From the NCBI GenBank assembly GCA_025462735.1, contig JAOAPC010000010.1, positions 186,001 through 250,000 on the forward strand: a stretch of DNA of 64,000 nucleotides. Reading direction: 5' to 3'. The translations under genes were made by a program, and so were the position numbers. Below the pieces are notes generated by a model. That model worked only from the letters and a program-made list of their open reading frames with translations, made no database searches and had not been told where the DNA came from. How positions within the stretch are numbered: position 1 is the first letter of the stretch; every line of letters starts with the position of its first letter. This document shows, in pieces, positions 1-7,490 of the stretch. This DNA comes from Acidobacteriaceae bacterium (GTDB lineage: Bacteria > Acidobacteriota > Terriglobia > Terriglobales > Acidobacteriaceae).

Positions 1-98
1 TGTTCTCCCGTCATCTTCCGATGAATCTCAAGCTGGAGAGCTTGCGCGGAAGGACTTGTGTCACTCGTGCGCACCGTCAAATGTTAACACCACACAGT

Positions 99-395
99 CT
101 AGCCCCCCGCAATCGCCCCGATCACAATGAATGGTTCTTTTCCGGATGCGATCTCGTCGGGCAATGGCGCGTCCGGCGGGTCGTGGGACAGGTCTTGCTC
201 GCAGGCAAAAAAACGAAGGAATGCCCGGCGTTGCAGCGTATCGTGATCGCGAATGGCGCCGCGCAGCATGGGATAACGTGCCTCGAGGGCGTCGAGCACG
301 GAACGCTGAGTAATGGGGCCGTCGACTTCGAGCGTCACCTCGCTGCCGACATGCGCCAGATTTCGCAGATGGAATGGGAGCACGACGCGGATCAT
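99..395 (-). CDS. MoaD/ThiS-family sulfur-carrier protein
   Basis: A 98-residue protein that ends in GAIAGG. Members of the ubiquitin-like MoaD/ThiS fold are 80-100 residues long and carry a C-terminal Gly-Gly that is adenylated and thiocarboxylated. The N-terminus ([14 protein letters not shown]) and the central [18 protein letters not shown] segment match the beta-grasp pattern of MoaD-like proteins. Whether it serves molybdopterin, thiamine or another sulfur transfer pathway cannot be told: no moaE or thiazole gene is present nearby. It is divergent from sdhB. The sequence left of it is cut by the window edge. Confidence 0.75.
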   Translation of the reverse strand: MIRVVLPFHLRNLAHVGSEVTLEVDGPITQRSVLDALEARYPMLRGAIRDHDTLQRRAFLRFFACEQDLSHDPPDAPLPDEIASGKEPFIVIGAIAGG

Positions 396-480
396 CTTCC
401 AGCCTCAGCTTGTTTAGTGTGGCTTTCAAATCTCAAGCATCAGGTGTGCGGCACATAATTCTCACACATTAACTCTTGAG

Positions 481-500
481 GAGGAAGCATGTGCTTCCTC
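481..500. promoter_or_regulatory. Inverted repeat ahead of sdhB
   Basis: GAGGAAGCA and TGCTTCCTC form a perfect 9-bp inverted repeat around a TG centre. It lies about 65 bp upstream of the sdhB start, in the divergent space between the MoaD-like gene and sdhB. Its size and symmetry fit an operator or a small hairpin; no known regulator site was recognised. Confidence 0.4.
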
Positions 501-565
501 GCGAGTTTTGCTACGATTGTCTTTTCGCTTGAGAAAAAGCCCAAGTCTCCTACACATAGACCTCA

Positions 566-1315
566 ATGGCTGAAAAATCCGTCCTCTTCAAAATCAGGCG
601 CCAAGATTCTCCCGAAGCCAGCCCACGCTGGGAGGAGTTCGAGCTGGCATGGCACGCGGGTATGAACGTGATCTCCTCGATGATGGAGATTGCGCGTAAC
701 CCAGTCACGCGTGACGGCAAGCCGACCACCCCAATCACTTACGATTCGAATTGTCTGGAAGAGGTGTGCGGCTCGTGCGCCATGTTGATCAATGGGAAGG
801 CGCGGATGGCCTGCTCGGCCCTGGTTGATAATCTTGAAAAGCCGATCCGCCTGGAGCCGCTGTCGAAATTTCCCGTGGTTCGCGATCTTGCCGTTGATCG
901 TAGCGTGTTGTTTGAAAACTTGAAGCGGGTAAAAGCCTGGGTGCCGGTAGATGGCACTTACGATCTCGGCTCCGGCCCTCGCGTCACCATGCAGGAGCAG
1001 GAAGAGGCGTATCCGCTCTCGCGGTGCATTTCATGTTGCATCTGCATGGAGGTCTGCCCGCAGTTCAACGAGCACACTGGCTTCGTGGGCGCGGCAACTG
1101 TTTCGCAGGTCCGGCTGTTCAATACCCATCCAACCGGCGCTGCATTAAAACGGGAGCGGCTGGCTGCGCTGATGGGCGATGGCGGAATCCAGGAATGCGG
1201 CTACGCCCAGAATTGCGTCGAGGCCTGCCCTAAGGACATTCCTCTTACCCGGTCGATCTCCGAAGTGGGCGGCGCAGTGATGAAGCAGGCGCTGGGAGAC
1301 CTGTTCCGGCGCTGA
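566..1315 (+). CDS. sdhB: Succinate dehydrogenase/fumarate reductase iron-sulfur subunit
   Basis: A 249-residue SdhB/FrdB, the electron-transfer subunit that links the flavoprotein to quinone at the inner membrane. The N-terminal ferredoxin domain carries the [2Fe-2S] ligands C63, C68, C71 and C83. The C-terminal domain carries C154, C157, C160 and C221 for the [4Fe-4S] cluster and C164, C211 and C217 for the [3Fe-4S] cluster, the usual SdhB arrangement. Length is normal. No sdhA or sdhC flanks it on either side within the window: upstream is a divergent MoaD-like gene, downstream is a 0.5-kb gap. The flavoprotein and anchor genes must therefore lie elsewhere, or this is an extra copy. Confidence 0.95.
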   Translation: MAEKSVLFKIRRQDSPEASPRWEEFELAWHAGMNVISSMMEIARNPVTRDGKPTTPITYDSNCLEEVCGSCAMLINGKARMACSALVDNLEKPIRLEPLSKFPVVRDLAVDRSVLFENLKRVKAWVPVDGTYDLGSGPRVTMQEQEEAYPLSRCISCCICMEVCPQFNEHTGFVGAATVSQVRLFNTHPTGAALKRERLAALMGDGGIQECGYAQNCVEACPKDIPLTRSISEVGGAVMKQALGDLFRR

Positions 1316-1831
1316 ACTCCGGAGCTGATTGCAGGGCACCACTTCGCATCTCGGCGTCATTCTGCGCGAAATCATTCGTCGCCCGACTTCTCCGGCTTTT
1401 TTCCCCCGAATCGCCTTCTTTCGTAGGTAGATCGGAGGACCTAAGGGGCAGATCTCCTTGTATTGAACGTCGCTTCAAGGACGAAATTACCTATGACACT
1501 TAATCGTAACGTGACCGAAAACTTTTGCCACTTTTAGGTTCTCCTTGTCCTCTAAAAGCACGGACGGACAGGGCCTTCGGCAACTTCCGGGCAGGAGCCG
1601 CTGCATCCAAAGCAGATGTTTTTCGGCAGCTCAAGCTACTCGGAACGGCATCTTACCTGCAACTGAATAGGCGTAAGACAGTCTGAGTAATTGGAGGTAA
1701 CCAGCAGGAGTTACAGGTGATGAGTCCAAGGTAACCATTAGGTTCTAAGTTTTGCGCTTGGATTTTTCAGGAACTGTCATAGAATAAACCCCTGGAATGA
1801 ACGCTTGGAACGCATTCTGCCAAGTTCGCCG
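1316..1831 (+). other. 516-bp intergenic region with two hairpins and a promoter
   Basis: No gene seen. Two consecutive hairpins can be drawn. One pairs TCTTAC (1651-1656) with GTAAGA (1673-1678). The other pairs TTGGA (1691-1695) with TCCAA (1725-1729), with an inner stem GTAAC (1697-1701) to GTTAC (1710-1714). They end about 30 bp before a promoter-like pair for the next gene. They could be a small RNA or a longer leader; no known riboswitch consensus was recognised. Confidence 0.3.
1758..1785 (+). promoter_or_regulatory. Sigma70-type promoter of the M15-like peptidase gene
   Basis: TTGGAT (1758-1763), a 16-bp spacer, then TAGAAT (1780-1785). Transcription would start near 1792, about 40 nt before the ATG at 1832. 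Confidence 0.5.
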
Positions 1832-2578
1832 ATGAGAATTCAGAAACACGCTATCGTCTTTTTCGCAACTCTGGTGATGAGCTGCCAGGCATTTGCAGTT
1901 CGGCCCATGGTTTCGCCACGTTACCATAGGATGCATCGCATTCGTCGCATTCCATGGAATCCGGCATTCAGGCCATCGCATGCATCTCTTCTTTTGCAAA
2001 ATGAAGAAATCGACCGGCTAAACCTTCCGCGCATTTATGACGATAAGCAGCTTGAGAAGCTGAAGGCCAGCGGAGATCTGGTTTTGATCGTTCCCAGCGA
2101 AACACTGCGCATTCAGCCCTCGCTGGATCCTTCACGTCGCTATTGCCGCGAGTGGACACTCGCCTTCCTGCAAGATTTAAGCGAGGCTTACTACAAAGAA
2201 TTTCATCAGCAGATCCAAGTCAACTCAGCGGTCCGCACCGTTCTTGTTCAGAAGAAGCTGCGCCGCCACAATCGCAACGCCGCTCCCGAAAAAGGTGAAA
2301 CCGCTTCCTCGCACCTTGCGGGACTGACCGTTGATTTGCAGCGCCGAGGCATGACCAAGCCGCAGGTTAAATGGATGGAAGAGTATCTCCGGCCGCTGAA
2401 GGAAATGGGATTGGTCGAGCCAGAAGAAGAACGTCGCCAGTGGTGCTTCCACATCATGGTTGCCGGCGCCTATGACGAATGGCGCGCGAACCGAATGCTG
2501 GCGGAGCAGCAAGACGTGAACAGAACTCTTTCTGAGATCACCATGGTTGGTCTGTCGGTTCCTAGTCTCCCACAATAA
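1832..2578 (+). CDS. Secreted DUF5715-like / M15-type peptidase
   Basis: The ATG at 1832 gives a clear signal peptide (MRIQKHAIVFFATLVMSCQAFA), so it is preferred over an upstream in-frame TTG at 1805. The product is 248 residues. The second half carries an SSHLAGLTVDLQRRG segment followed about 55 residues later by WCFHIMV. That is the H-x6-D ... H layout of zinc-dependent M15/VanY-like D-Ala-D-Ala peptidases, in which a Ser-x-His, an Asp and a late His bind the metal. The exact substrate is not known; a periplasmic role in peptidoglycan is inferred. DUF5715 is a name I recall for similar acidobacterial proteins. Confidence 0.65.
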   Translation: MRIQKHAIVFFATLVMSCQAFAVRPMVSPRYHRMHRIRRIPWNPAFRPSHASLLLQNEEIDRLNLPRIYDDKQLEKLKASGDLVLIVPSETLRIQPSLDPSRRYCREWTLAFLQDLSEAYYKEFHQQIQVNSAVRTVLVQKKLRRHNRNAAPEKGETASSHLAGLTVDLQRRGMTKPQVKWMEEYLRPLKEMGLVEPEEERRQWCFHIMVAGAYDEWRANRMLAEQQDVNRTLSEITMVGLSVPSLPQ

Positions 2579-2670
2579 CTTTCCGTATTAAGTCCATGTG
2601 CTTCCGCGGCAGTTCGATGACGCCGCGGGGCCCTTGTTAGTGCTGGTTCCTTCTACGCTATTCTCATGAA

Positions 2671-3177
2671 ATGCTGATTCTGATGGCCGGCCTCCCCGGC
2701 ACCGGCAAGAGTACCCTTAGCCGCGCGCTGGCTGCGGAACTCGGGGGCACCGTGATCGATAAGGACCAAGTCCGGGCGTCACTCTTCTCTCCTGCGGACA
2801 TCGAGTATTCCACGCCGCAAGACGACTTCTGCATGGCCGTCATGCTTAAGGTCGCCGGATATCTTTTTCGTAAAGACCCGTCGCGACTTATATTTTTGGA
2901 CGGGCGCACGTTTTCTCGCACCTATCAGCTCAAACGAGCAACTGGATTTGCCGAAGCTATCGGCCAGCCCTGGCGCACTCTGGAGTGCACTTGCAGCGAA
3001 AACACTGCGCGCCAGCGTCTGACCGACGATCCCAGTCATCTTGCGGCGAATCGCGGCTTCGATTTGTATGTTCAGATCAAGGCGCATTTCGAGGAGATCA
3101 CATTGCCAAAAACGGTGATCGATACAGATCAGGGACTAGAGACCTGCATTCAGATTGCAAAAGCCGCTCTGCTTTAA
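2671..3177 (+). CDS. P-loop kinase (AAA_33/zeta-like nucleoside-type kinase)
   Basis: 168 residues with a Walker A motif GLPGTGKST at residues 7-15, followed by a conserved acidic start of the acceptor region (VIDKDQVR) and the FLDGRTFSR segment where a DxR-type motif is expected. A late arginine-containing lid (ENTARQRL) is present. The fold is that of small kinases related to gluconate kinase, chloramphenicol phosphotransferase and polynucleotide kinase. The phosphate acceptor cannot be deduced. It stands alone between the peptidase and a cyclophilin. The ATG at 2671 has little upstream Shine-Dalgarno signal. Confidence 0.7.
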   Translation: MLILMAGLPGTGKSTLSRALAAELGGTVIDKDQVRASLFSPADIEYSTPQDDFCMAVMLKVAGYLFRKDPSRLIFLDGRTFSRTYQLKRATGFAEAIGQPWRTLECTCSENTARQRLTDDPSHLAANRGFDLYVQIKAHFEEITLPKTVIDTDQGLETCIQIAKAALL

Positions 3178-3276
3178 TTTGTTGCTCAGAGGATGTGCCC
3201 GCTGTAGTCGAAAGCCCTCGCTGTCGTACAATGCTATTTCTGTTTTTGACGCTAGGTCTTCACGCCAGGAGCAAAA

Positions 3277-3972
3277 ATGCGCAAACTGCTTATTCTTTTG
3301 ATCGTTTTTTCTTCCCTGCAACTCATATCGCAAACCTCCAAGCCTGCGGCGAAGGCTGCGCCGAAGAAACCTGTAGCCACTGCAGGGCCGCCCACGGCGA
3401 TCATTGAAACCTCAGCCGGCAAACTGACCTGCACACTATTTCCCGATAAAGCCCCGATCGGGGTGGCCAACTTCATTGGCCTGGCCCGTGGCACCAAGGA
3501 TTGGACAAATCCCGCCACTGGGCGCAAGATGCACGGCGTTCCGCTTTATAGCGGGACCATCTTCCACCGCGTCATCCCGGATTTCATGATTCAAGGTGGA
3601 GATCCCATGGGCACCGGCATGGGCGATCCGGGATACAAGTTTAAGAATGAGACGTCTGCAGACCTGTTGTTTGACCGCCCGGGCCGTCTGGCTTACGCCA
3701 ACGCTGGGCCGAACACCAACGGTTCGCAGTTTTTCGTCACCGAGGTTGCCTATCCGAGCTTGAACGGCGGTTACACCATCTTTGGGCAATGCGACGAGGC
3801 CAGCGTGGAATTAGTCAAAAAGATCACCCGCATGCCGCGCGATGCGAATGACAGGCCGAATGATCCGCCAAAGATCGTCAAGATAACGATTCTCCATGCC
3901 GGCGGAACGCATGCGGCGCCGGCGCATAAAACTGCGACGAAGCCCGCGGCGAAAACAACAAAACCGCAATAA
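3277..3972 (+). CDS. Secreted cyclophilin-type peptidyl-prolyl isomerase
   Basis: 231 residues. Residues 1-20 (MRKLLILLIVFSSLQLISQT) are a signal peptide, then a Lys/Ala/Pro-rich linker, then a cyclophilin domain (about 42-205). Characteristic blocks are FHRVIPDFMIQGGDP (active-site Arg and Phe), [11 protein letters not shown] and the GYTIFGQC segment. The C-terminus is a low-complexity Lys/Thr/Ala/Pro tail. It should assist folding of exported proteins. A good Shine-Dalgarno (CAGGAG) precedes the ATG and a TACAAT -10-like box lies at 3227-3232. A cytosolic paralogue follows 30 bp downstream, so the pair looks like a tandem duplication. Confidence 0.9.
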   Translation: MRKLLILLIVFSSLQLISQTSKPAAKAAPKKPVATAGPPTAIIETSAGKLTCTLFPDKAPIGVANFIGLARGTKDWTNPATGRKMHGVPLYSGTIFHRVIPDFMIQGGDPMGTGMGDPGYKFKNETSADLLFDRPGRLAYANAGPNTNGSQFFVTEVAYPSLNGGYTIFGQCDEASVELVKKITRMPRDANDRPNDPPKIVKITILHAGGTHAAPAHKTATKPAAKTTKPQ

Positions 3973-4002
3973 ACCGCAGAGATTTTGGAAAGGAAGTCAT
4001 TC

Positions 4003-4530
4003 ATGGCACGCCAGCCCGGCACTTATGCAACGCTTAAAACCTCTGAAGGCACGATCGTATGCCGACTTTTCGAAACTGATGCCCCAAAGACGGTGCAGAA
4101 TTTCACCGACCTCGCTGAAGGCAAGCGCGAGTGGAAGCATCCGAGCACCGGAAAGAAGAGCTCGGACCGTCTTTACGACAACACGATTTTTCACCGCGTA
4201 ATCCCGAATTTCATGATCCAGGCTGGGGACCCAGCCGGCACCGGCTTTGGTGGCCCCGGATACCAGTTTGAAGACGAGACCAAGGGCTCGAAGCACAAGT
4301 TCGACAAACCCGGCAAGCTGGCCATGGCCAACGCGGGCCCGAACACTAACGGCTCGCAGTTTTTCATTACCGTCGCTCCCACTGACTGGCTTACCGGCAA
4401 ACATACGATTTTTGGTGAAGTGATCGAAGGCCAGGACGTCGTCGACAAAATCGCCAATGTCTCGCGCGGCCGCAACGACCATCCCAACAAAGATGTGGTG
4501 CTGCAATCGGTGGTGATTGAGCGGATCTAG
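4003..4530 (+). CDS. Cytosolic cyclophilin-type peptidyl-prolyl isomerase
   Basis: 175 residues, no signal peptide. The ATG at 4003 is chosen over an in-frame TTG at 3985 because a strong GGAAAGGAAG Shine-Dalgarno (3987-3996) sits just before it. [31 protein letters not shown] and [14 protein letters not shown] are standard cyclophilin blocks. It closely resembles the upstream secreted protein but lacks the export signal and Lys-rich tail. The two genes probably share a transcript. Confidence 0.92.
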   Translation: MARQPGTYATLKTSEGTIVCRLFETDAPKTVQNFTDLAEGKREWKHPSTGKKSSDRLYDNTIFHRVIPNFMIQAGDPAGTGFGGPGYQFEDETKGSKHKFDKPGKLAMANAGPNTNGSQFFITVAPTDWLTGKHTIFGEVIEGQDVVDKIANVSRGRNDHPNKDVVLQSVVIERI

Positions 4531-4594
4531 TGGTGAACGGCACGGCTAACGCCGCGCCCTCCCGTTTTATCAATTGGGGCGTTTCTTTTGCGGA

Positions 4595-5107
4595 TCAGAT
4601 CCTGACGCCAACGGCCGCCATCTGGCGGCTCAGCGTGGCTTGGGTGTGGAGATCGCAGATAGCGATGGCGAGTGCATCAGCCGCGTCTGCGGGCTGCGGA
4701 ATCTCATCAAGACGGAGCAGCCTCGCGACCATGACCTGCACTTGTTCCTTTTCGGCGCGGCCGTAGCCGACGACCGAAGCCTTGATGGTCAAGGGCGCGT
4801 ATTCGGTAATTTGAACTTTCTGAGACGACGCCGCGAGCATTGCCACGCCCCGGACCTGACCCAACTTCAACGCGGACTTCGCATTGACGGAATAAAAAAC
4901 CTCTTCAATGGCGACCCGGTCCGGCTGGTATTGCTTGATCATCGCGCTGAGGCGATCAAACACCAGCGAAAGCCTGTTCGGCAAGGGCTCACGCGGGGAA
5001 AGCCGGATGCCCCCGAACGATACGCATCCAAGTTTTTCATTGCAATCAAGATCGACCACTCCGTAGCCGGTGCATTCCGTACCGCAATCTATTCCCAGAA
5101 CGCGCAT
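4595..5107 (-). CDS. ruvC: Crossover junction endodeoxyribonuclease RuvC
   Basis: 170 residues. Catalytic acidic residues are visible at D7 (MRVLGIDCGT), E68/E69 (VAIEEVFY), D141 and D144 (DAADALA), matching the four carboxylates of E. coli RuvC (D7, E66, D138, D141). The enzyme resolves Holliday junctions with RuvAB during recombinational repair. ruvA and ruvB are not next to it. It is convergent with the cyclophilin pair. Confidence 0.96.
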   Translation of the reverse strand: MRVLGIDCGTECTGYGVVDLDCNEKLGCVSFGGIRLSPREPLPNRLSLVFDRLSAMIKQYQPDRVAIEEVFYSVNAKSALKLGQVRGVAMLAASSQKVQITEYAPLTIKASVVGYGRAEKEQVQVMVARLLRLDEIPQPADAADALAIAICDLHTQATLSRQMAAVGVRI

Positions 5108-5216
5108 GTGCGAAGAGTCTACTAGAAATTTTCATTGTTGAATCTCGCATAGGGTTTACTGTGTGAACTCCGTGTCATCGATCATCCAAATTGGAAATTC
5201 TGATACTTCCGCGCCT

Positions 5217-5244
5217 TTTACATGGGTGTGCTGGATGATAATCT
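5217..5244 (+). promoter_or_regulatory. Putative promoter of the phosphofructokinase gene
   Basis: TTTACA (5217-5222), 16-bp spacer, TAATCT (5239-5244). It would give a leader of about 95 nt. A strong GGAGGAG Shine-Dalgarno sits 6-7 nt before the ATG at 5347. Confidence 0.45.
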
Positions 5245-5346
5245 AATGTTTCCATGGCATGGCGATTGCGCCCGTAGTGTTTTCCCCCAGCGACTCGCTC
5301 ATCCTGAGAACGGAATATCCTTTATGCAGCGACGGAGGAGCAGGCG

Positions 5347-6408
5347 ATGAAGATCGGGATATTGACGGGCGGCGGCGATTGCCCAGGGCTGAACGCAGTT
5401 ATTCGGGCCGCAGTTCGCAAAGGCACGTTCCACTACGAAGACCAGTTCATCGGCTTTCTCGAGGGCTGGCGCGGGTTGATGGAAAACAAAACTATGCCGC
5501 TCGACTTGCAGGCAGTCGCAGGCATTTTGCCACGCGGCGGAACAATTCTGCGCACCTCACGCACCAATCCCGCGAAGAAGCCCGATGGACTCGATACCTG
5601 CATCGCCACATTGAAGAAGAACGGTGCGGATGCGCTGATCGCAATCGGAGGCGACGACACGCTGTCGGTTGCCACCAAGCTTTTTGACAAAGGCGTGAGA
5701 GTCGTCGGCGTTCCTAAAACGATCGATAACGATCTCGCGGGCACGGATTTTACCTTTGGTTTTGACACCGCCGTGAATGTGGTCACCGAAGCCATTGATC
5801 GCGTTCACACCACTGCCGAAGCGCATAACCGCGTGATGGTAGTGGAGGTCATGGGACGCGACGCCGGTTGGATTGCTATTTACAGTGGCATAGCTGGCGG
5901 AGCAGACGTCATTCTGATCCCCGAACAGCCTTTTGATGTGGACACGGTGGCCGCGAAGATTCGCCGCCGCCACGAGCGCGGACGGTATTTCAGCATTGTG
6001 GTGGTTGCGGAAGGCGCAAAGTTTGCCGCCGGCAAGAACGGTCCAGTGCTACAGGGTGGCGAAAAAGATGAGTTCGGACATGCGCGACTGGGCGGGATCG
6101 CTAACACGCTTGCTCAGGAACTCGAACGGCGCACGGGTTTTGAAACACGTACAGTCGTGCTCGGACACATTCAGCGCGGCGGTTCGCCGACGGCATTCGA
6201 CCGGGTCCTGGCTACACGCTACGGTCTGGGCGCGGTCGACATGGTCCACCGCGGCGAATTCGGAAAAATGGCCGCCCTGCGCGCCAACAAGATTATTTCC
6301 ATTCCTCTCGCCGAAGCCACTGCAAAAAACCGCACCGTTGACCAGGAGATGATGAATGCGGCGTTCGGTATCCTCGAAGACGAAGAGAAGGAAGCCGTCG
6401 CCGGATAA
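5347..6408 (+). CDS. 6-phosphofructokinase, PPi-type active-site signature
   Basis: 353 residues of the PFK-A superfamily, phosphorylating fructose 6-phosphate in glycolysis. The nucleotide site starts with GILTGGGDCPGLNA (residues 4-17). Two positions that decide the phosphoryl donor are visible: GGDD at 101-104 where ATP enzymes have GGDG, and PKTIDND at 123-129 where ATP enzymes have PGTIDND. Asp plus Lys at these places is the signature of PPi-dependent enzymes, so a reversible PPi-linked reaction is inferred. MGRDAGWIA and GHIQRGGSP are the usual substrate-binding blocks. Length fits the short PFK groups. Start is supported by a GGAGGAG ribosome-binding site. Confidence 0.9.
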   Translation: MKIGILTGGGDCPGLNAVIRAAVRKGTFHYEDQFIGFLEGWRGLMENKTMPLDLQAVAGILPRGGTILRTSRTNPAKKPDGLDTCIATLKKNGADALIAIGGDDTLSVATKLFDKGVRVVGVPKTIDNDLAGTDFTFGFDTAVNVVTEAIDRVHTTAEAHNRVMVVEVMGRDAGWIAIYSGIAGGADVILIPEQPFDVDTVAAKIRRRHERGRYFSIVVVAEGAKFAAGKNGPVLQGGEKDEFGHARLGGIANTLAQELERRTGFETRTVVLGHIQRGGSPTAFDRVLATRYGLGAVDMVHRGEFGKMAALRANKIISIPLAEATAKNRTVDQEMMNAAFGILEDEEKEAVAG

Positions 6409-6446
6409 CGCAACTAGAAAAATCTGTCCGAAACTTTACGATTCGA

Positions 6447-7289
6447 TTATTGCCCCAAGATCAGTGGCAGACCGTTTTTGCTATTTCCGATAACCACCAC
6501 CTTGGTGTTGGGACTTTTGGCCAGTAATTCTGTGGCCTCAATTCCCTTCCACTCCAGCAGTTGCGCGCTGATACCTTGAGCCACGATCTGCTGAAAATCG
6601 CGAACGCCTTGGGCTTCGATTCGTTTGCGCTGCGCTTCCTGCGTTTCTTTCTGCAGGCGGAAGTTCATGGCCAGCGCCTCCTGCTCGGCTTGCTGCTTCG
6701 CTTCAATCGAAGCTTTGAGCGTGGCGGGAAGTTGAATATCACGCAGCAGAACGTTTTCAACAGTTATGCCGCGCTGGTTCAGTTGGGTGGTGAGTTGATC
6801 GAGAATTTGCTTGGCCACCATCTCGCGCTCTCCGGTGTATAGCGCGTTGGCGGTGTGTGAGGCCGTTGCCTCTCGAATGGCGGCCCGCAGCATCGGCTCA
6901 ACAAGTTTATCTTCGTAGTCGGAGCCGGTCTTCTGGAATACGTCGGCGGCGCGATCGGGATTGAGATGGTAGATGAGCGAAGTATCAAGGCTCATCATTA
7001 GGCCTTCACTCGAAGGCACGCTCGCCGATTCCTTCACGCTCTGGGTTTGAACGGACAATTCATTGTTGGTTTTGAGCGGATTGATGATGTGCATGCCCTC
7101 GGCCAGAGTTTCGCCAGTAACCCGGCCGAACAGTGTCAGGACCCCAACATGGCCGGTGCCAACGCGCGTGATGGAGTTGAAGAACACAATTATCAGCGCC
7201 AGCGCGATAATGCCTAGCGCAATCGCTCGCACCATCCCGCCGCCACCCATGTCTACTATTCGCCCTCGCTGACTATCGAGAATCGTCAT
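6447..7289 (-). CDS. SPFH/prohibitin-family membrane protein
   Basis: 280 residues from the ATG at 7289, which has a good GGGGAGGAA Shine-Dalgarno 7 nt before it; longer upstream reading is rejected for that reason. Residues about 20-40 are one membrane segment (AIALGIIALALIIVFFNSI). A prohibitin-like band-7 domain follows (GTGHVGVLTLFGRV ... GMHIINPL), then a long Ala/Glu/Gln-rich coiled coil (about 190-240). Such proteins form large oligomers at the inner membrane and often modulate FtsH-type proteases. No protease gene is adjacent, so the partner is unknown. Confidence 0.85.
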   Translation of the reverse strand: MTILDSQRGRIVDMGGGGMVRAIALGIIALALIIVFFNSITRVGTGHVGVLTLFGRVTGETLAEGMHIINPLKTNNELSVQTQSVKESASVPSSEGLMMSLDTSLIYHLNPDRAADVFQKTGSDYEDKLVEPMLRAAIREATASHTANALYTGEREMVAKQILDQLTTQLNQRGITVENVLLRDIQLPATLKASIEAKQQAEQEALAMNFRLQKETQEAQRKRIEAQGVRDFQQIVAQGISAQLLEWKGIEATELLAKSPNTKVVVIGNSKNGLPLILGQ

Positions 7290-7490
7290 GTAAATTCCTC
7301 CCCGAGTTGATTTTAGGACCGGGAAACGAGCGAGGTAAGTGGCTTGCGTGAGCCGGAGAACCCTTTGGTCGAACCAGCCTGTCTTTGAAGCAGCAATACT
7401 CGCAGCGAACCACTGATCACTTTCTAGATACCTCATTACTCAATTCCGCCAGGCACAGGGCGATTCGCGGCTACGCTGAATCTGCCACAC

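Noticed and set aside
1-13. Start of a minus-strand gene at the left edge
   Set aside because: ATGACGGGAGAACA could open a frame at 13 on the minus strand, but only four codons are inside the window, so nothing can be supported.
1485-1740. c-di-GMP or c-di-AMP riboswitch
   Set aside because: The diagnostic conserved segments of the GEMM and ydaO motifs could not be found. Only generic hairpins remain.
3997-4506. Open frame of 169 codons antisense to the cytosolic cyclophilin
   Set aside because: Shadow of a clear cyclophilin gene, no motif and no ribosome-binding site.
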